From the NCBI GenBank assembly GCA_038524795.1, contig JBCBIJ010000014.1:28540-92539 (forward strand): DNA of 64,000 nucleotides, read 5' to 3'. Source of the DNA: CALBPI01 sp038524795. GTDB lineage: Bacteria > Pseudomonadota > Gammaproteobacteria > Steroidobacterales > Woeseiaceae. The notes below the pieces were generated by a model. It saw nothing but the letters and a program-made list of their open reading frames with translations. It was not told the DNA's origin and made no database searches. Below are positions 8,593 through 18,019 of the stretch, piece by piece. The stretch's first letter is position 1, and every line of letters begins with the position of its first letter. The translations under genes and the position numbers were made by a program.

Positions 8593-9992
8593 GCCAGGGT
8601 ATCCAGGTTGATGCGATCCCCGGGGCGAGGCTGGGTGACGCGGCAACCGTGATCGCGTTGTAGCCGATCGGCCAGTGCCTCGCCCGAGTCAGGCTCACCG
8701 TGCACGAGCCAGACGGGTGGCGTGCCGCCCAGGCCGCCGTACCAGCGCGACAGGTCCGCCGCGTCGCCGTGTGCGGAGAGGCCGCCGACGGTGTGGATCT
8801 GCGCCCGCACCCGGATGGTCTCGCCATGAATGCGGACACTGTCGTGGCGGTCCACGAGGCGGCGCCCCAATGAGCCCGGGGCCTGCCAGCCAACGATCAC
8901 AACGTGGGCATTGCGCCGCCAGAGGTTGTGTTTGAGGTGATGCAGCACGCGTCCGCCGTTGCACATGCCGCTGCCCGCGATGATCAACGCGCCGCGCTCC
9001 AAGCGATTGATGACGCGCGACTCGGCAGGCGAACGGGTCAGGTAGAGGTTGTCGAGCGGCGGCATGCCTTCCGAGTCGGACAGGCGCCGCGCCTCGTCGT
9101 CGTGTAAGTGCTTGTGCGACCAGTAGACCTCGCTGGCCTCGATGGCCATCGGGCTGTCGAGAAAGATGCGCCAGCGATCCACCTGCCAGTCGTCGGCGTG
9201 TTTGCCCAACAGGTACAGAAGCTCCTGGCTGCGCCCGATCGCGAACGCGGGCACGATGATATTCCCGCCGGTTTCCGCAGCGCGCTTCAGGATATGGCCC
9301 AGCTCGGCCACGGTTTCGCTGCGCTCGCGGTGCAGCCTGCCGCCATAGGTACTTTCCATAAGTACGAGGTCACTGCCCTTTGGTGACACCGGATCCTCAA
9401 GAATGGGCGTGTCGTACTGGCCAAGATCGCCTGAAAAGGTCAAAGTACGAGGTCCGTTCGCGGTTTCGACGCGGAGCTGGACGCAAGCCGAGCCAATAAT
9501 GTGACCGGCGTCATGAAACGTCGCTTGCAGGCCCGGCACCACCTCGAAGGGCTCGCCGTAGATGTGGCCGCGCAGCAGGCGCTCCACGCCGGCCGCGTCC
9601 GAGGCGGTGAACAGAGGTTCGACAGGAGGTCGACCCGAGCGTGCCCGTTTGATGTTCTCACGCGTGGCATCGCGCTCGGCCAGTGACGCGGCGTCGGCGA
9701 GCAGGATCGGTACCAATCCTGCGCTGGCATTTTGGGTGTGAATCGTGCCCCGAAAGCCGCGCTGGCGAAGCAAAGGCAGGCGCCCGCTGTGATCCAGGTG
9801 GGCGTGGCTCAGTACCACGGCATCGATGTCGGCAGGGTCGAACGGGAACGGATCGCGGTTGCGTGCTTCATTGCGCCGACCGCCCTGGATCATGCCGCAG
9901 TCGAGGAGCACGCTGCGGCCGCCGACGCGCAGGACGTGGCAGGAGCCCGTGACCTCGCCTGCGGCGCCGTAAAACTCGAGGCTGTTGGTCAT
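8589..9992 (-). CDS. Metallo-beta-lactamase-fold beta-CASP RNA hydrolase
   Basis: A 467-residue protein of the YSH1/CPSF73-like exonuclease family, a two-zinc enzyme expected to cut RNA. Motifs in order: the zinc site SHAHLDHSGRLP (about residue 60), a further zinc ligand in DAGHIIGSA, FSGDLGQYD, LMESTYGGRLH, the beta-CASP insert beginning PAFAIGRSQELLYLL, ASGMCNGG-type motif IIAGSGMCNGGRVLHHL and the last histidine in GLSAHGDAADL. It shares an ATGA overlap with the sirtuin gene, so the two are co-translated; the functional link is unknown. Cytoplasmic. Confidence 0.93.
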   Translation of the reverse strand: MTNSLEFYGAAGEVTGSCHVLRVGGRSVLLDCGMIQGGRRNEARNRDPFPFDPADIDAVVLSHAHLDHSGRLPLLRQRGFRGTIHTQNASAGLVPILLADAASLAERDATRENIKRARSGRPPVEPLFTASDAAGVERLLRGHIYGEPFEVVPGLQATFHDAGHIIGSACVQLRVETANGPRTLTFSGDLGQYDTPILEDPVSPKGSDLVLMESTYGGRLHRERSETVAELGHILKRAAETGGNIIVPAFAIGRSQELLYLLGKHADDWQVDRWRIFLDSPMAIEASEVYWSHKHLHDDEARRLSDSEGMPPLDNLYLTRSPAESRVINRLERGALIIAGSGMCNGGRVLHHLKHNLWRRNAHVVIVGWQAPGSLGRRLVDRHDSVRIHGETIRVRAQIHTVGGLSAHGDAADLSRWYGGLGGTPPVWLVHGEPDSGEALADRLQRDHGCRVTQPRPGDRINLDTLA

Positions 9993-10170
9993 TGGGGCCG
10001 GCAGTACAGGTAGGAGAGGGGAACTGTCTCAACGTCGCAATTTCGGCCCGCAGGCCCGGTTCTGCGGCGTTTTTGACAGAATATTTTTGGTGTCATGTGA
10101 AGAACGTCACGGACCGCTTGTCGCCGATCGCCTACGGTTGCAATTCCACTAGGCCCAGGCCGGACCAGGA
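9993..10170. promoter_or_regulatory. Divergent intergenic region between the beta-CASP gene and the kinase operon
   Basis: No gene is seen here. A perfect TTGACA at 10073-10078 lies on the + strand in a short AT-rich stretch (TTTTTGACAGAATATTTTTG), but no good -10 box is found at 16-18 bases, so a promoter for the kinase operon is only tentative. Confidence 0.3.
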
Positions 10171-12057
10171 ATGCTGAAGAAGATACTCATCGCACTGACT
10201 GCGGCATCCATTGTCGTCCTGCTCGCGATTCTCGTTCGCGAGTCGCGGTCCGTCAGTGCCCAGTTCTACATCGACTATAGCAACTACGTCTCTGCCTTGC
10301 GTCAGGGCCAGCGCGACTACGAAACCCTCGCGGACACGCTGAGCGTCACGGCCCGCCAGGCTCAGACCGTGCCTGAGACCGTGGCCACGCTGTCGAGCCG
10401 CCTGAAGAGCGGCACCGAGACGCTGCGCGCACCCGCCCAGAACATTCGCAGCGCCGACGTCATGGCGTCGGCCTCTGCCTATATCTCGACGCTGAACGGC
10501 ATGCTCACAAGTGTGACGGAGTTCTCAGACGCACAAGACCGGATCGCCGCAGCGGCGACCGTGCTGCGTGATGATGGCCCCGCAGCCGTGCGCCTGCTGC
10601 GGGACCGGGGCAACGAAGCCCCTTCGCAAGTGTTGTTTGGCCTGACAGCGGAGTTGCTCGACTTCGCCACGGGCGAGTCGACGGTCCCCGTTGAAGAGCT
10701 GCAGCGCCGTCTTGACGCGTTCACGGCAGAGATCGACGCCAACCGGCAGCCGCGCGCCCTGTCGGGCGTCCTCGATGCCGCCAGCGTGCTGCTGGCCGAG
10801 CGGGGCACGGCTGAGTCGGCACTGACCAAACTGACGGGCAGCGCCTACGCCAGCCGTGCCCAGGATCTTTACGGCGCTGTGGCCTCGATGAACGCGGCGG
10901 TCACCTCGCGTGCCGACCGGGCGCGGCTGCTGCTCGCGGCCGTGTGTGTGCTGCTCATTTTGGGCATTGCGCTGATCGGTCTGCGCCTGCGTCAGAGCAA
11001 CGCGACACTGGCCGACGCCAACATCGAGCTCGAGCAATTCAACGTCTCGCTCGAAGAACGTGTGAACGAACGGACCCGTGAGCTGAGCGCGGCGCTCGAG
11101 GAGCTTCGCGAGTCGCAGGCCCAGCTCGTACAGGCCGAGAAGATGTCGTCGCTGGGTGAGCTCGTGGCCGGCATCAGTCACGAGATCAACACGCCGCTCT
11201 GGTACCTGCTCAGCAACACCACGACGATCCGTGAGCGCCTGGGCAGCTTCAACAATTTCGCAGACATCGCCGACGACATGCTGCGGGTGGTCCGCGAGGG
11301 CGGGTCCGACAAGCAGAAGTTTGTGGCCCAGCTCAAGCGCCTGGATGCCGCACTCAACAAGGATGGTCTGCGCGACGACCTTGACGAGTGCAACGACCTG
11401 CTTGAAGACAGTGTCGAAGGCCTCGAGCAGCTTTCCGAGATGGCTCAGTCACTTAAGGACTTCAGCCGTCTTGACCGCGCCGCCACGGCGCAGGCTGACC
11501 TCAATGAGGGCCTCGAGAAGACGCTTGTGATCGCCAAGAACGCGCTCAAGGGCGGCATCAAGATCGAGAAGAACTTTGCTGAACTGCCGCTCGTGACCTG
11601 TTCGCCGAGCCAGATCAATCAGGTGTTCCTGAACCTCATTAAGAATGCTTCTGATGCCATGGAGCGCGATGGTACGCTGACGCTGAGCTCCTGGGCCGAC
11701 GACGATTACGTGCACGTGAGCGTCAAAGACTCGGGCCACGGCATGGACGATGCAACACTGGCCAAGATCCGCGACCCCTTCTTTACCACCAAGGAAGTGG
11801 GCAAGGGTACGGGCCTGGGCCTTTCCATCAGCCAGAAGATTGTCGACTCACACGACGGGCGGCTGGACATTCAGTCCACGCTCGGCGAGGGTTCGACGTT
11901 CACTTTGAGCCTCCCGCGTTCGGAATCTGCGCCAATGAGTGACATGGCCCGCGAGCTCGCCGAGCTTGAAGCCATGACAGGCGACACCCTGCGGATCGAG
12001 GGTCTGGTGCTGGACGAAGAGAATGAACTCGACTTTCCTGCGGAAAAATCCGCCTGA
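10171..12057 (+). CDS. Membrane sensor histidine kinase
   Basis: A 628-residue kinase. Membrane helix 1 is about residues 4-21 and helix 2 about 250-270 (LLLAAVCVLLILGIALIGLRL); between them lies a roughly 225-residue helical periplasmic sensor region without a recognised domain. A coiled coil (ELEQFNVSLEERVNERTREL) leads to the dimerisation/phosphoacceptor domain, with H337 in AGISHEINTPLWYL. The ATP-binding domain has the N box QVFLNLIKNASDAM, the G1 box DSGHGMDD and the G2 box GKGTGLGLSIS. An extra helical segment of about 80 residues separates H337 from the catalytic domain. First gene of a compact unit with a response regulator and a TonB-like protein. Confidence 0.94.
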   Translation: MLKKILIALTAASIVVLLAILVRESRSVSAQFYIDYSNYVSALRQGQRDYETLADTLSVTARQAQTVPETVATLSSRLKSGTETLRAPAQNIRSADVMASASAYISTLNGMLTSVTEFSDAQDRIAAAATVLRDDGPAAVRLLRDRGNEAPSQVLFGLTAELLDFATGESTVPVEELQRRLDAFTAEIDANRQPRALSGVLDAASVLLAERGTAESALTKLTGSAYASRAQDLYGAVASMNAAVTSRADRARLLLAAVCVLLILGIALIGLRLRQSNATLADANIELEQFNVSLEERVNERTRELSAALEELRESQAQLVQAEKMSSLGELVAGISHEINTPLWYLLSNTTTIRERLGSFNNFADIADDMLRVVREGGSDKQKFVAQLKRLDAALNKDGLRDDLDECNDLLEDSVEGLEQLSEMAQSLKDFSRLDRAATAQADLNEGLEKTLVIAKNALKGGIKIEKNFAELPLVTCSPSQINQVFLNLIKNASDAMERDGTLTLSSWADDDYVHVSVKDSGHGMDDATLAKIRDPFFTTKEVGKGTGLGLSISQKIVDSHDGRLDIQSTLGEGSTFTLSLPRSESAPMSDMARELAELEAMTGDTLRIEGLVLDEENELDFPAEKSA

Positions 12058-12068
12058 GCCAGGCAACA

Positions 12069-13280
12069 ATGGGCGCGAATCAAGCACAATCCATGAGTAC
12101 TGACCGGGGCGCAGCAACAGTTTTGGATCGCAAGCCACGCGTCGTTTTCGTCGATGACGAAAAACGCGTGCTTAACGCTATGCGGGCCCTGTTTCGGCGT
12201 GACTATGAACTCTACCTGACCACGTCGGGCGAGGAAGCCGTGAAATTCTGTGTCGAGCACGACGCGGATGTCATCGTGGCCGACCAGCGCATGCCCGAAA
12301 TGGAGGGCGTTGAGGTGCTGGGCGCCGTGCGCGAACAGGCGCCGCGCACGATGCGCATCCTGCTCACGGGCTATGCCGACCTTGATGCCATCGAAGGCTC
12401 TATCAATGTTGGTGAAGTGTTCCGCTTTCTGTCGAAGCCGTGCCCGCCCGACAACCTGCGTGCAACGATCGACCAGGCCGTTCAGGCCTCGGCCGCGCCC
12501 GTACTGACTCCGGATTCGCCGACGTCGCAGCCACAGCCGGCTGCGCCGACGGGTGATGCTGACAGCGACGACGACGCACCGGCGGATTCGCTGGCCACGC
12601 AGACTCGCCCGATTTCGCGTCGCAAGTCGCCGTCGCTTGTGCCCGCCATGCTCGCGTCGCAGCCGGAGGCGGAAGAAACGCCCGATGAGGACGACCTCGA
12701 AGCCCAGGGCGAACAGGTCGTGCTGTCCGGCGATTCGGTCCAGATTCGGAACTCTGAGTCGTTCCGCGATATGGAAAGTGTGGGCGTTGTCGTGTTCACG
12801 CTGTCCGATGACTTTTTCAAGGAAGTCGACGGTGCGATGCAGGGCCGCTACAAGCTCTACCACGCGAATCGCTTGCTCAAGGTGCTTGAGCTCATCTCAG
12901 CCAAGAAGGCTGGCGTGTTGATTTCCGAGGTTGCCAGTGAAGGCGGCGTGTTGCGCAAGGTGCTGAACAAGTTCAAGCAGCACCTGCCCGAACTCATTGC
13001 CATCGTGGTCAGCGATGACCGCGACGCGGCGGAGATGATCTCGCTGATTAACCACGGCCAGGTCTTCCGCTATATGGCGAAGCCCGTCAATCACGACCGG
13101 CTCATGCAGAATGTTAACGGCGGCGCGCTGCGCCACCTGCAGATGCGTGCTGATCCCAGCCTGGTTCCGCGTATGGCCGTGGAACAAACTCAGGATGAAC
13201 CTGAGCAGTCGGGTGCCGTGGACCAGCTGTTCAAGCGGATTCGCTCGATCGGCAGTATCTGGAAACGCAAGAAGGACTAG
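12069..13280 (+). CDS. Response regulator with a second, degenerate receiver domain
   Basis: A 403-residue protein 11 bases after the kinase gene. Residues about 24-140 form a receiver domain: acidic pair in VVFVDDEK, phosphoacceptor D72 in VIVADQRMPEMEG, LLTGYAD and FLSKPC. This resembles the receivers of RpfG-like proteins. A Pro/Ser/Asp-rich linker of about 90 residues follows. The second half (VGVVVFTLSDDFF to YMAKPVNHDRLMQ) has the same fold pattern and the closing KP but no aspartate at the phosphorylation position (VLISEVASEG), so it is a pseudo-receiver. No DNA-binding or HD-GYP output domain is present, so output is probably by protein contact. ATG 12093 is an alternative start. Confidence 0.87.
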   Translation: MGANQAQSMSTDRGAATVLDRKPRVVFVDDEKRVLNAMRALFRRDYELYLTTSGEEAVKFCVEHDADVIVADQRMPEMEGVEVLGAVREQAPRTMRILLTGYADLDAIEGSINVGEVFRFLSKPCPPDNLRATIDQAVQASAAPVLTPDSPTSQPQPAAPTGDADSDDDAPADSLATQTRPISRRKSPSLVPAMLASQPEAEETPDEDDLEAQGEQVVLSGDSVQIRNSESFRDMESVGVVVFTLSDDFFKEVDGAMQGRYKLYHANRLLKVLELISAKKAGVLISEVASEGGVLRKVLNKFKQHLPELIAIVVSDDRDAAEMISLINHGQVFRYMAKPVNHDRLMQNVNGGALRHLQMRADPSLVPRMAVEQTQDEPEQSGAVDQLFKRIRSIGSIWKRKKD

Positions 13281-13283
13281 GCC

Positions 13284-14672
13284 ATGAGCGACGAGGCCGT
13301 GCTCGACGCCCCCGTACCGGCGGAGAAGAAATCATTCGACACACCGATCCTGATCGGTGCACTCGTGGTGATTGCAGCCATGGCGGCCTGGTTCTTTCTG
13401 GGTTCGGACGGCAAAGTCGTCGAGAGCGCGCCTGCGGTGGCCGCTGAGCCCACGCCTGAGCAGGCCGAGGTTCAGGCCGTCGTAGCGGCGGAAACGCCTA
13501 ACGGTGAGCTGTTGTCCCGCGCACGTCTCGCTGCAGACGCCGGCATGCTCACGGAGCCTGCGGGCAGCAACGCCCTTTATTACTACGCATTGTTCCTCGA
13601 GCAGGCGCAGGCTGACGACACCGTCGTCGCCGAAGTCGATGCCGTGGTGAACCGTGTGGGCAGCTTGGTCGATGCCGCTCTGGGCGGCGAGGACTGGGCG
13701 CGCGCCAACTACGTTGTCGAGCAGCTCAATAACTCGGGCTTCGAGCACAACAGTATTGCGCGGTTTGAACAGCGTCTCGGCGATTTCAGGCAATCGCAGT
13801 CGTCGTTGGCGCTCACCGCGGCCGACAGCGGCGATGAGGCGCAGGCCAACGCCATTCTCGATACGCTGGCCGCGCTGCCGCGCACGCAGGCCGGCGAGTT
13901 GCTGGCCTTGCGCGCCGACGTCCGCGATCGGATCGATGCGCAGCGTGTCGCGGCGCAGGCTGCCGCAGAACGCGCCGCCGCCGCTGAGCGTCAGCGAGCT
14001 CAGCAGCAGCAACAACAGGCTGCCGCGCGCGCAGCCGCACGCACAGCGCCTTCCACGGCCACCTCAACACCGACTCCGCCGCCGGCGGCGCCACAACAGG
14101 ATGCCGGCGAGATCGCCGTGCGTGAGGCATTGGCCGCGGGCAGTTTCCGCGGTCGCAGTGGCGCTGTCGCCCTGCTGGATAACGTGTCCAACGCGTCGAC
14201 GCGCCAGTCCTTGCAAGGCGAGGTCGTCGCCGCACTGGCTTCGGGTATTCGCGACGCTTCTGTCGCGGCAGATCCGGGCACTGCTGACCGCTTGTACCGC
14301 GAGTACGGCAAGCTCGTAACCGCCGACACGTCGGAGAAGACTGAACTGCTCGCAGCGGTGGATCAGGCCTTCATCGCCGCTGCGACGTCCGAAGTAGTCT
14401 CGGCCGCGACACTGCGCCGCACGAAGGCGGTTGCTCCCATTTATCCACGTCGCGCGCTGCAGCGCGGCGTCAATGGCCGCGTGAAGGTCGAGTTTACGGT
14501 CGGTACCGACGGCAAGACCCGCGAAATCGAAGTGGTTGAAAGCAGCTCAGGCTCGCTGTTTGACCGTTCTGCGCTACGCGCCATCTCCGAGTGGGAATAC
14601 GAGCCGCGGCTCGTTCGTGGACAAGCGGTCGCGCAGCGCGTTTACGCCTACCTCGACTACAACCTCGAATAG
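13284..14672 (+). CDS. TonB-family energy-transducer-like protein
   Basis: A 462-residue protein starting three bases after the regulator gene. One N-terminal membrane helix at about 19-38 (PILIGALVVIAAMAAWFFLG) is followed by an Ala/Glu/Gln-rich helical periplasmic region with a glutamine run (QQQQQ) and a Pro/Thr spacer. The last 85 residues are a TonB C-terminal domain: APIYPRRALQRGVNGRVKVE, FTVGTDGKTREIEVV and SALRAISEWEYEPRLVRGQ. TonB proteins contact outer-membrane receptors, but no exbB/exbD genes are nearby and the N-terminus lacks an obvious TonB His/Ser motif, so it may link the kinase pathway to the envelope in another way. Confidence 0.85.
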   Translation: MSDEAVLDAPVPAEKKSFDTPILIGALVVIAAMAAWFFLGSDGKVVESAPAVAAEPTPEQAEVQAVVAAETPNGELLSRARLAADAGMLTEPAGSNALYYYALFLEQAQADDTVVAEVDAVVNRVGSLVDAALGGEDWARANYVVEQLNNSGFEHNSIARFEQRLGDFRQSQSSLALTAADSGDEAQANAILDTLAALPRTQAGELLALRADVRDRIDAQRVAAQAAAERAAAAERQRAQQQQQQAAARAAARTAPSTATSTPTPPPAAPQQDAGEIAVREALAAGSFRGRSGAVALLDNVSNASTRQSLQGEVVAALASGIRDASVAADPGTADRLYREYGKLVTADTSEKTELLAAVDQAFIAAATSEVVSAATLRRTKAVAPIYPRRALQRGVNGRVKVEFTVGTDGKTREIEVVESSSGSLFDRSALRAISEWEYEPRLVRGQAVAQRVYAYLDYNLE

Positions 14673-14751
14673 AGCCCAACCCCCTGTCGCTGACCACGCG
14701 CCGCAGATGCGGTAGCGTGTCGCTGGTTCTGCTCGCCCGGGGGGTCGCGAC

Positions 14752-15657
14752 GTGCTCGATGCCGTGCGCCTAAATTTCTCTGCCGACGCGCTGGTGGCCC
14801 TCAATGTGCTGCTGGCCGCCATCATGTTCGGCATCGCGCTCGACCTCGACTTCGCGGACTTTCGTCGCGTTAGCCGGCGCCCGCGCGCGCTCATCACCGG
14901 GCTACTGTCGCAGTGGCTGGTGCTTCCGGCCGTGACGCTTGTGCTCGTGATATTGGTCGCACCGCCGCCCTCAATCGCGCTCGGCATGATTATCGTGGCC
15001 GCCTGCCCGGGTGGCAGTGTCAGTAACTTCTTCTCGCACCTGGCACGCGGCGACGTCGCGCTCAGCGTCACGATGTCTGCCATCACGAGCTCGTTCGCGT
15101 TTCTTGCGACGCCGCTCAACATCGCGCTCTGGGGCAGCGTGTTGCCCGAGACACGCGAACTGCTGCGCAGCGTGGAAATCGACGTGGTCCGTATGCTGTT
15201 CATCGTTGTGCTGGTGCTCGTCGTGCCGACGATTGCGGGGTGTTGGCTGGCTACGCGGCGGCAGGCGATCGCGCAGCGCCTGCGCCTGCCGTTTCGCCGG
15301 TTCTCGATGCTCGTGTTCGCGGGGTTTGTGATCGCGGCGTTCGCGGCTAACTGGTCTCTGTTTGTCGAATGGGCTGAGGTCATCGCGGGCGTGGTCATGC
15401 TGCATAACGGGGCTGCGTTGGCTGCGGGCTTTCTGCTTGCGACGCTCGTTGGGTTGCCGCCGCGCGTGCGGCGCAGTGTGACCATCGAGACGGGCATCCA
15501 AAATTCGGCGCTGGGACTGACGCTGATCTTCGCGTTCTTCGACGGCCTGGGCGGGATGGCGCTTGTGGCCGGCTGGTGGGGCGTCTGGCACCTGGTCAGC
15601 GGTGCCGCGCTCGCACGTTTCTGGGGCGTGCGGGACGTCGAACCCGCGCCAGCCTGA
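14752..15657 (+). CDS. Bile acid:sodium symporter (BASS) family transporter
   Basis: A 301-residue integral membrane protein with about nine hydrophobic helices. Characteristic motifs include MFGIALDLDFADFRRV in helix 2, VAACPGGSVSNFFSHLARGD, typical of the sodium-binding crossover region, and ETGIQNSALGLTLIFAFF late in the protein. Bacterial relatives move organic anions with sodium; bile salts are only the name-giving substrate. The start is GTG at 14752 after a G-rich stretch; no good ATG lies nearby. Stands alone between the TonB-like gene and a secreted SRPBCC-like gene. Confidence 0.9.
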   Translation: MLDAVRLNFSADALVALNVLLAAIMFGIALDLDFADFRRVSRRPRALITGLLSQWLVLPAVTLVLVILVAPPPSIALGMIIVAACPGGSVSNFFSHLARGDVALSVTMSAITSSFAFLATPLNIALWGSVLPETRELLRSVEIDVVRMLFIVVLVLVVPTIAGCWLATRRQAIAQRLRLPFRRFSMLVFAGFVIAAFAANWSLFVEWAEVIAGVVMLHNGAALAAGFLLATLVGLPPRVRRSVTIETGIQNSALGLTLIFAFFDGLGGMALVAGWWGVWHLVSGAALARFWGVRDVEPAPA

Positions 15658-15688
15658 GGGCCAACCCCTTTTCTTGTATCCTGCGCCC

Positions 15689-16330
15689 ATGAACACCGTT
15701 ACACAGCGACTGGTGCGGCGCCTGGCCGCGGTGGGGCTCGCGGCGTCACTCGGGGTGCCTGCAGCGCAGGCCGAGGTGCTGCACGCCGCTGAGACGGGCT
15801 TTGTCGTTCGTCACGAGCGAACAGTCCTTGCACCGCCAGAAACGGCCTGGCGCATGTTGTTGGGCCACGTCGGCGAGTGGTGGCACCCGGACCACACCTA
15901 CTCGGGCAATGCCGAGAGCCTCTACATCGAGGCGCGACCGCTGGGCTGCTTCTGCGAGCGTATCGGGACCAATGACGTGGTCGTCCACCTCACGGTGACC
16001 ATGCTGCGCGAGAACAAGCTGCTGCGGCTGACGGGTGGTCTTGGGCCTCTGGGACTCATGGGTGTTGATGGCAATCTGACCGTCAGCCTGTTGCCCAGCG
16101 AAGATGCCACCGATATCGCGCTTGAGTACCGGGTGGGGGGTTATGACCCCGAAGGTCTGGAGCGCATTGCGCCGGCCGTGGACGGCGTGCTCGGTGAGCA
16201 GATGGACCGGTTTGTCCGCTTTGTCGAGTCGGGTTCACCCGACGACTCGGTCCCGGAAGATGTCATGCCGGGTACGGAGATGGACGCGCCGGCAGACGTT
16301 GCAACGGACGCGCCTGCGACCGAGGGCTAA
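15689..16330 (+). CDS. Secreted SRPBCC/START-like protein
   Basis: A 213-residue protein. ATG 15689 opens a signal peptide (VRRLAAVGLAASLGVPAAQA) cleaved after about residue 28. The mature part has the pattern of a START/SRPBCC (polyketide-cyclase-like) fold: VRHERTVLAPPETAWRMLLG, then GEWWHPDHTYSG and DIALEYRVGGY. This fold binds hydrophobic ligands. The last 25 residues are acidic and Pro/Asp-rich. No active-site residues can be assigned. It is followed by the DUF1501 gene on the other strand, with a terminator hairpin between. Confidence 0.7.
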   Translation: MNTVTQRLVRRLAAVGLAASLGVPAAQAEVLHAAETGFVVRHERTVLAPPETAWRMLLGHVGEWWHPDHTYSGNAESLYIEARPLGCFCERIGTNDVVVHLTVTMLRENKLLRLTGGLGPLGLMGVDGNLTVSLLPSEDATDIALEYRVGGYDPEGLERIAPAVDGVLGEQMDRFVRFVESGSPDDSVPEDVMPGTEMDAPADVATDAPATEG

Positions 16331-16360
16331 AAAAAGAGCCGGTGCCATTACGGCACCGGC
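16328..16360 (-). terminator. Intrinsic terminator of the DUF1501 operon
   Basis: A perfect 9-bp stem, GCCGGTGCC (16338-16346) and GGCACCGGC (16352-16360), closes a 5-base loop. On the minus strand it is followed by a run of seven or more T, the signature of a rho-independent terminator for the leftward operon. It lacks a T run on the plus strand but may slow transcription there too. Confidence 0.85.
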
Positions 16361-16415
16361 ACGAGCGACAGGCGGAAACGACCTGCTTTCGTCAGGAGTC
16401 GTCTGACGGCAGACG

Positions 16416-17996
16416 TCAGACGAGCGGATTGAAGGCGGTCAGGCTGTCGCGCAGCTGTACGTTACCCAGGCCGTGGTTCGGGAACAGGACTTCGAAGTTG
16501 GCCTGTTCACCGTGAATGGCGAGGTAGTTGAGCACCACCGCTTCCACGAGCAAGTTCACGTTGTTGGCGATCGGGCTCGAGCCTGTTTCACCAGAACCAT
16601 CCGGTCGGAAGTAACCGATCTGCTGGTGGTTTTCGGGGGGTAGGCTGTCGCCCGAGAACAGCTGCGGTCTGCCGTTCGGGTTGTAGACCAGGATGAACGA
16701 CGCCGCCGTACTCTGGTTGTCCGAGGCCCATTCAAGCTTGCCGCGACCGTCGACGGTATCGTCGATCATGCCGTTACTCGACAGCGAGCCGTCCGAGAAC
16801 ACGTACATGAACAGCGGGACGCCACGGCGAGCCGCGTACTCGAGCGCGGCGCCCATGCAACGACCGGCGCGCAAGTCACGCACCTCACCGCGTGCACGAC
16901 GACCACCGTGGTAGTCGTAGCCGCCCATGGTGATGGTGCCGGCGCCCGCGTAACCATTGGCAACGAGCTTCATGACCGAGGCGGTCTTGCGGAATTCGCG
17001 GTCGTCGTCGTACTCGGCCTGCGAGAAGATGCCTGCGGGACCCACGAGGTCCTGGTCGAGCGACGGGTTGAGCTGCGAGGGGTCACCAAAGCGGTCGGCG
17101 AGGTCGGCTGACTTCAGGTAACCGCAAGCGACAAGGTCTTTGACCACGGCATCTGCGTCGATCTTGGTATTCACCTGACCGAGCTTCTGGTCACTGAGTC
17201 GGTACACAGACTCGAGCACGGCTACTGCGTCTTCCTGAGAGAGCAGGCCGACGAGTTTGCCCGTGTCTACAAGGCCTGTAACGTCGCCGGGGCGATCGAC
17301 TTTCGAGGGCCGCAGGGCCGGATCGATCATTGCGGCGGGGGCCATCGAGTTACCACCGGACTCCGACGTACGCGATCCGATCAGATCGAGCAGCTCACCG
17401 CGTGCACCCGTTTTGGCGATGCCGTACATCGGGTTGTGCGGGTTGTTGCCCGTGTCGTTCTCCGAACGTGCCACGAGGATGGCCCCGTTGGTGTTCGCGA
17501 GCGTCGCCGGTGAGGCGCGCTCGAGGATCCCGCGTAGAAACGCGGAGTCCGAGTGGAACGCCAAACCCAGGTCCGTGTTGATGAAGTCGTTGGTACCCGT
17601 ATCGGGGTTGACCGCATCAGGTGTCTGGTCACCGGGCAGGCCGAGCTTGTTGTAGCCAGCCGTCGACAGGAAGTCCATCTGCCCGCCGGGACCGCCGACG
17701 AGCACGTTGGAGCCCGCCATGTTGGCGCCACCCGCGAGGTCGAAGCAGACGAACGGCACCTTGCCGGCGCCTGCCAGTTCGAGGCCGCAGCCCGCACGCA
17801 GCGGTTGCAGGTCAGATGAGAGCGCGGCGCGCGCTTCCATCGGATTGGCGAACAGGCTGAACAGGCCGCCCGACATGAGCGTCGATGTACCCGCCATCAG
17901 ACCCGTGGCGACAAACTCACGACGAGTCGTCGGGCGTTTGTGATCCGGGTGCAGAATCGGCGTATCCGGGTGCAGATTCTCTTTTCGCTTTGCCAT
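16416..17996 (-). CDS. DUF1501-domain protein, Tat-exported
   Basis: A 526-residue protein. The N-terminus has a twin-arginine motif, TTRREFVATGLMAG, at about residues 22-35 and a short hydrophobic stretch, so it should cross the inner membrane folded. The body fits the DUF1501 family, which belongs to the alkaline-phosphatase/sulfatase-like superfamily: VPFVCFDLAGGANMAG, then LAFHSDSAFLRGILER, MDFLSTAGYNKLG, GYDYHGGRRARGEVRDLRAG and MYVFSDGSL. Family members often sit beside planctomycete-type CxxCH proteins, as here. The longer open frame would run into the upstream gene; ATG 17996 after a 23-base gap is preferred. No enzymatic activity is established for the family. Confidence 0.88.
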   Translation of the reverse strand: MAKRKENLHPDTPILHPDHKRPTTRREFVATGLMAGTSTLMSGGLFSLFANPMEARAALSSDLQPLRAGCGLELAGAGKVPFVCFDLAGGANMAGSNVLVGGPGGQMDFLSTAGYNKLGLPGDQTPDAVNPDTGTNDFINTDLGLAFHSDSAFLRGILERASPATLANTNGAILVARSENDTGNNPHNPMYGIAKTGARGELLDLIGSRTSESGGNSMAPAAMIDPALRPSKVDRPGDVTGLVDTGKLVGLLSQEDAVAVLESVYRLSDQKLGQVNTKIDADAVVKDLVACGYLKSADLADRFGDPSQLNPSLDQDLVGPAGIFSQAEYDDDREFRKTASVMKLVANGYAGAGTITMGGYDYHGGRRARGEVRDLRAGRCMGAALEYAARRGVPLFMYVFSDGSLSSNGMIDDTVDGRGKLEWASDNQSTAASFILVYNPNGRPQLFSGDSLPPENHQQIGYFRPDGSGETGSSPIANNVNLLVEAVVLNYLAIHGEQANFEVLFPNHGLGNVQLRDSLTAFNPLV

Positions 17997-18019
17997 GGTA
18001 TCGGTTCCTGAGTTGATTC

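Noticed and set aside
13970..14110. Glutamine/alanine repeat as a tandem DNA repeat
   Set aside because: Short, imperfect and in frame within the TonB-like linker; an ordinary flexible spacer.
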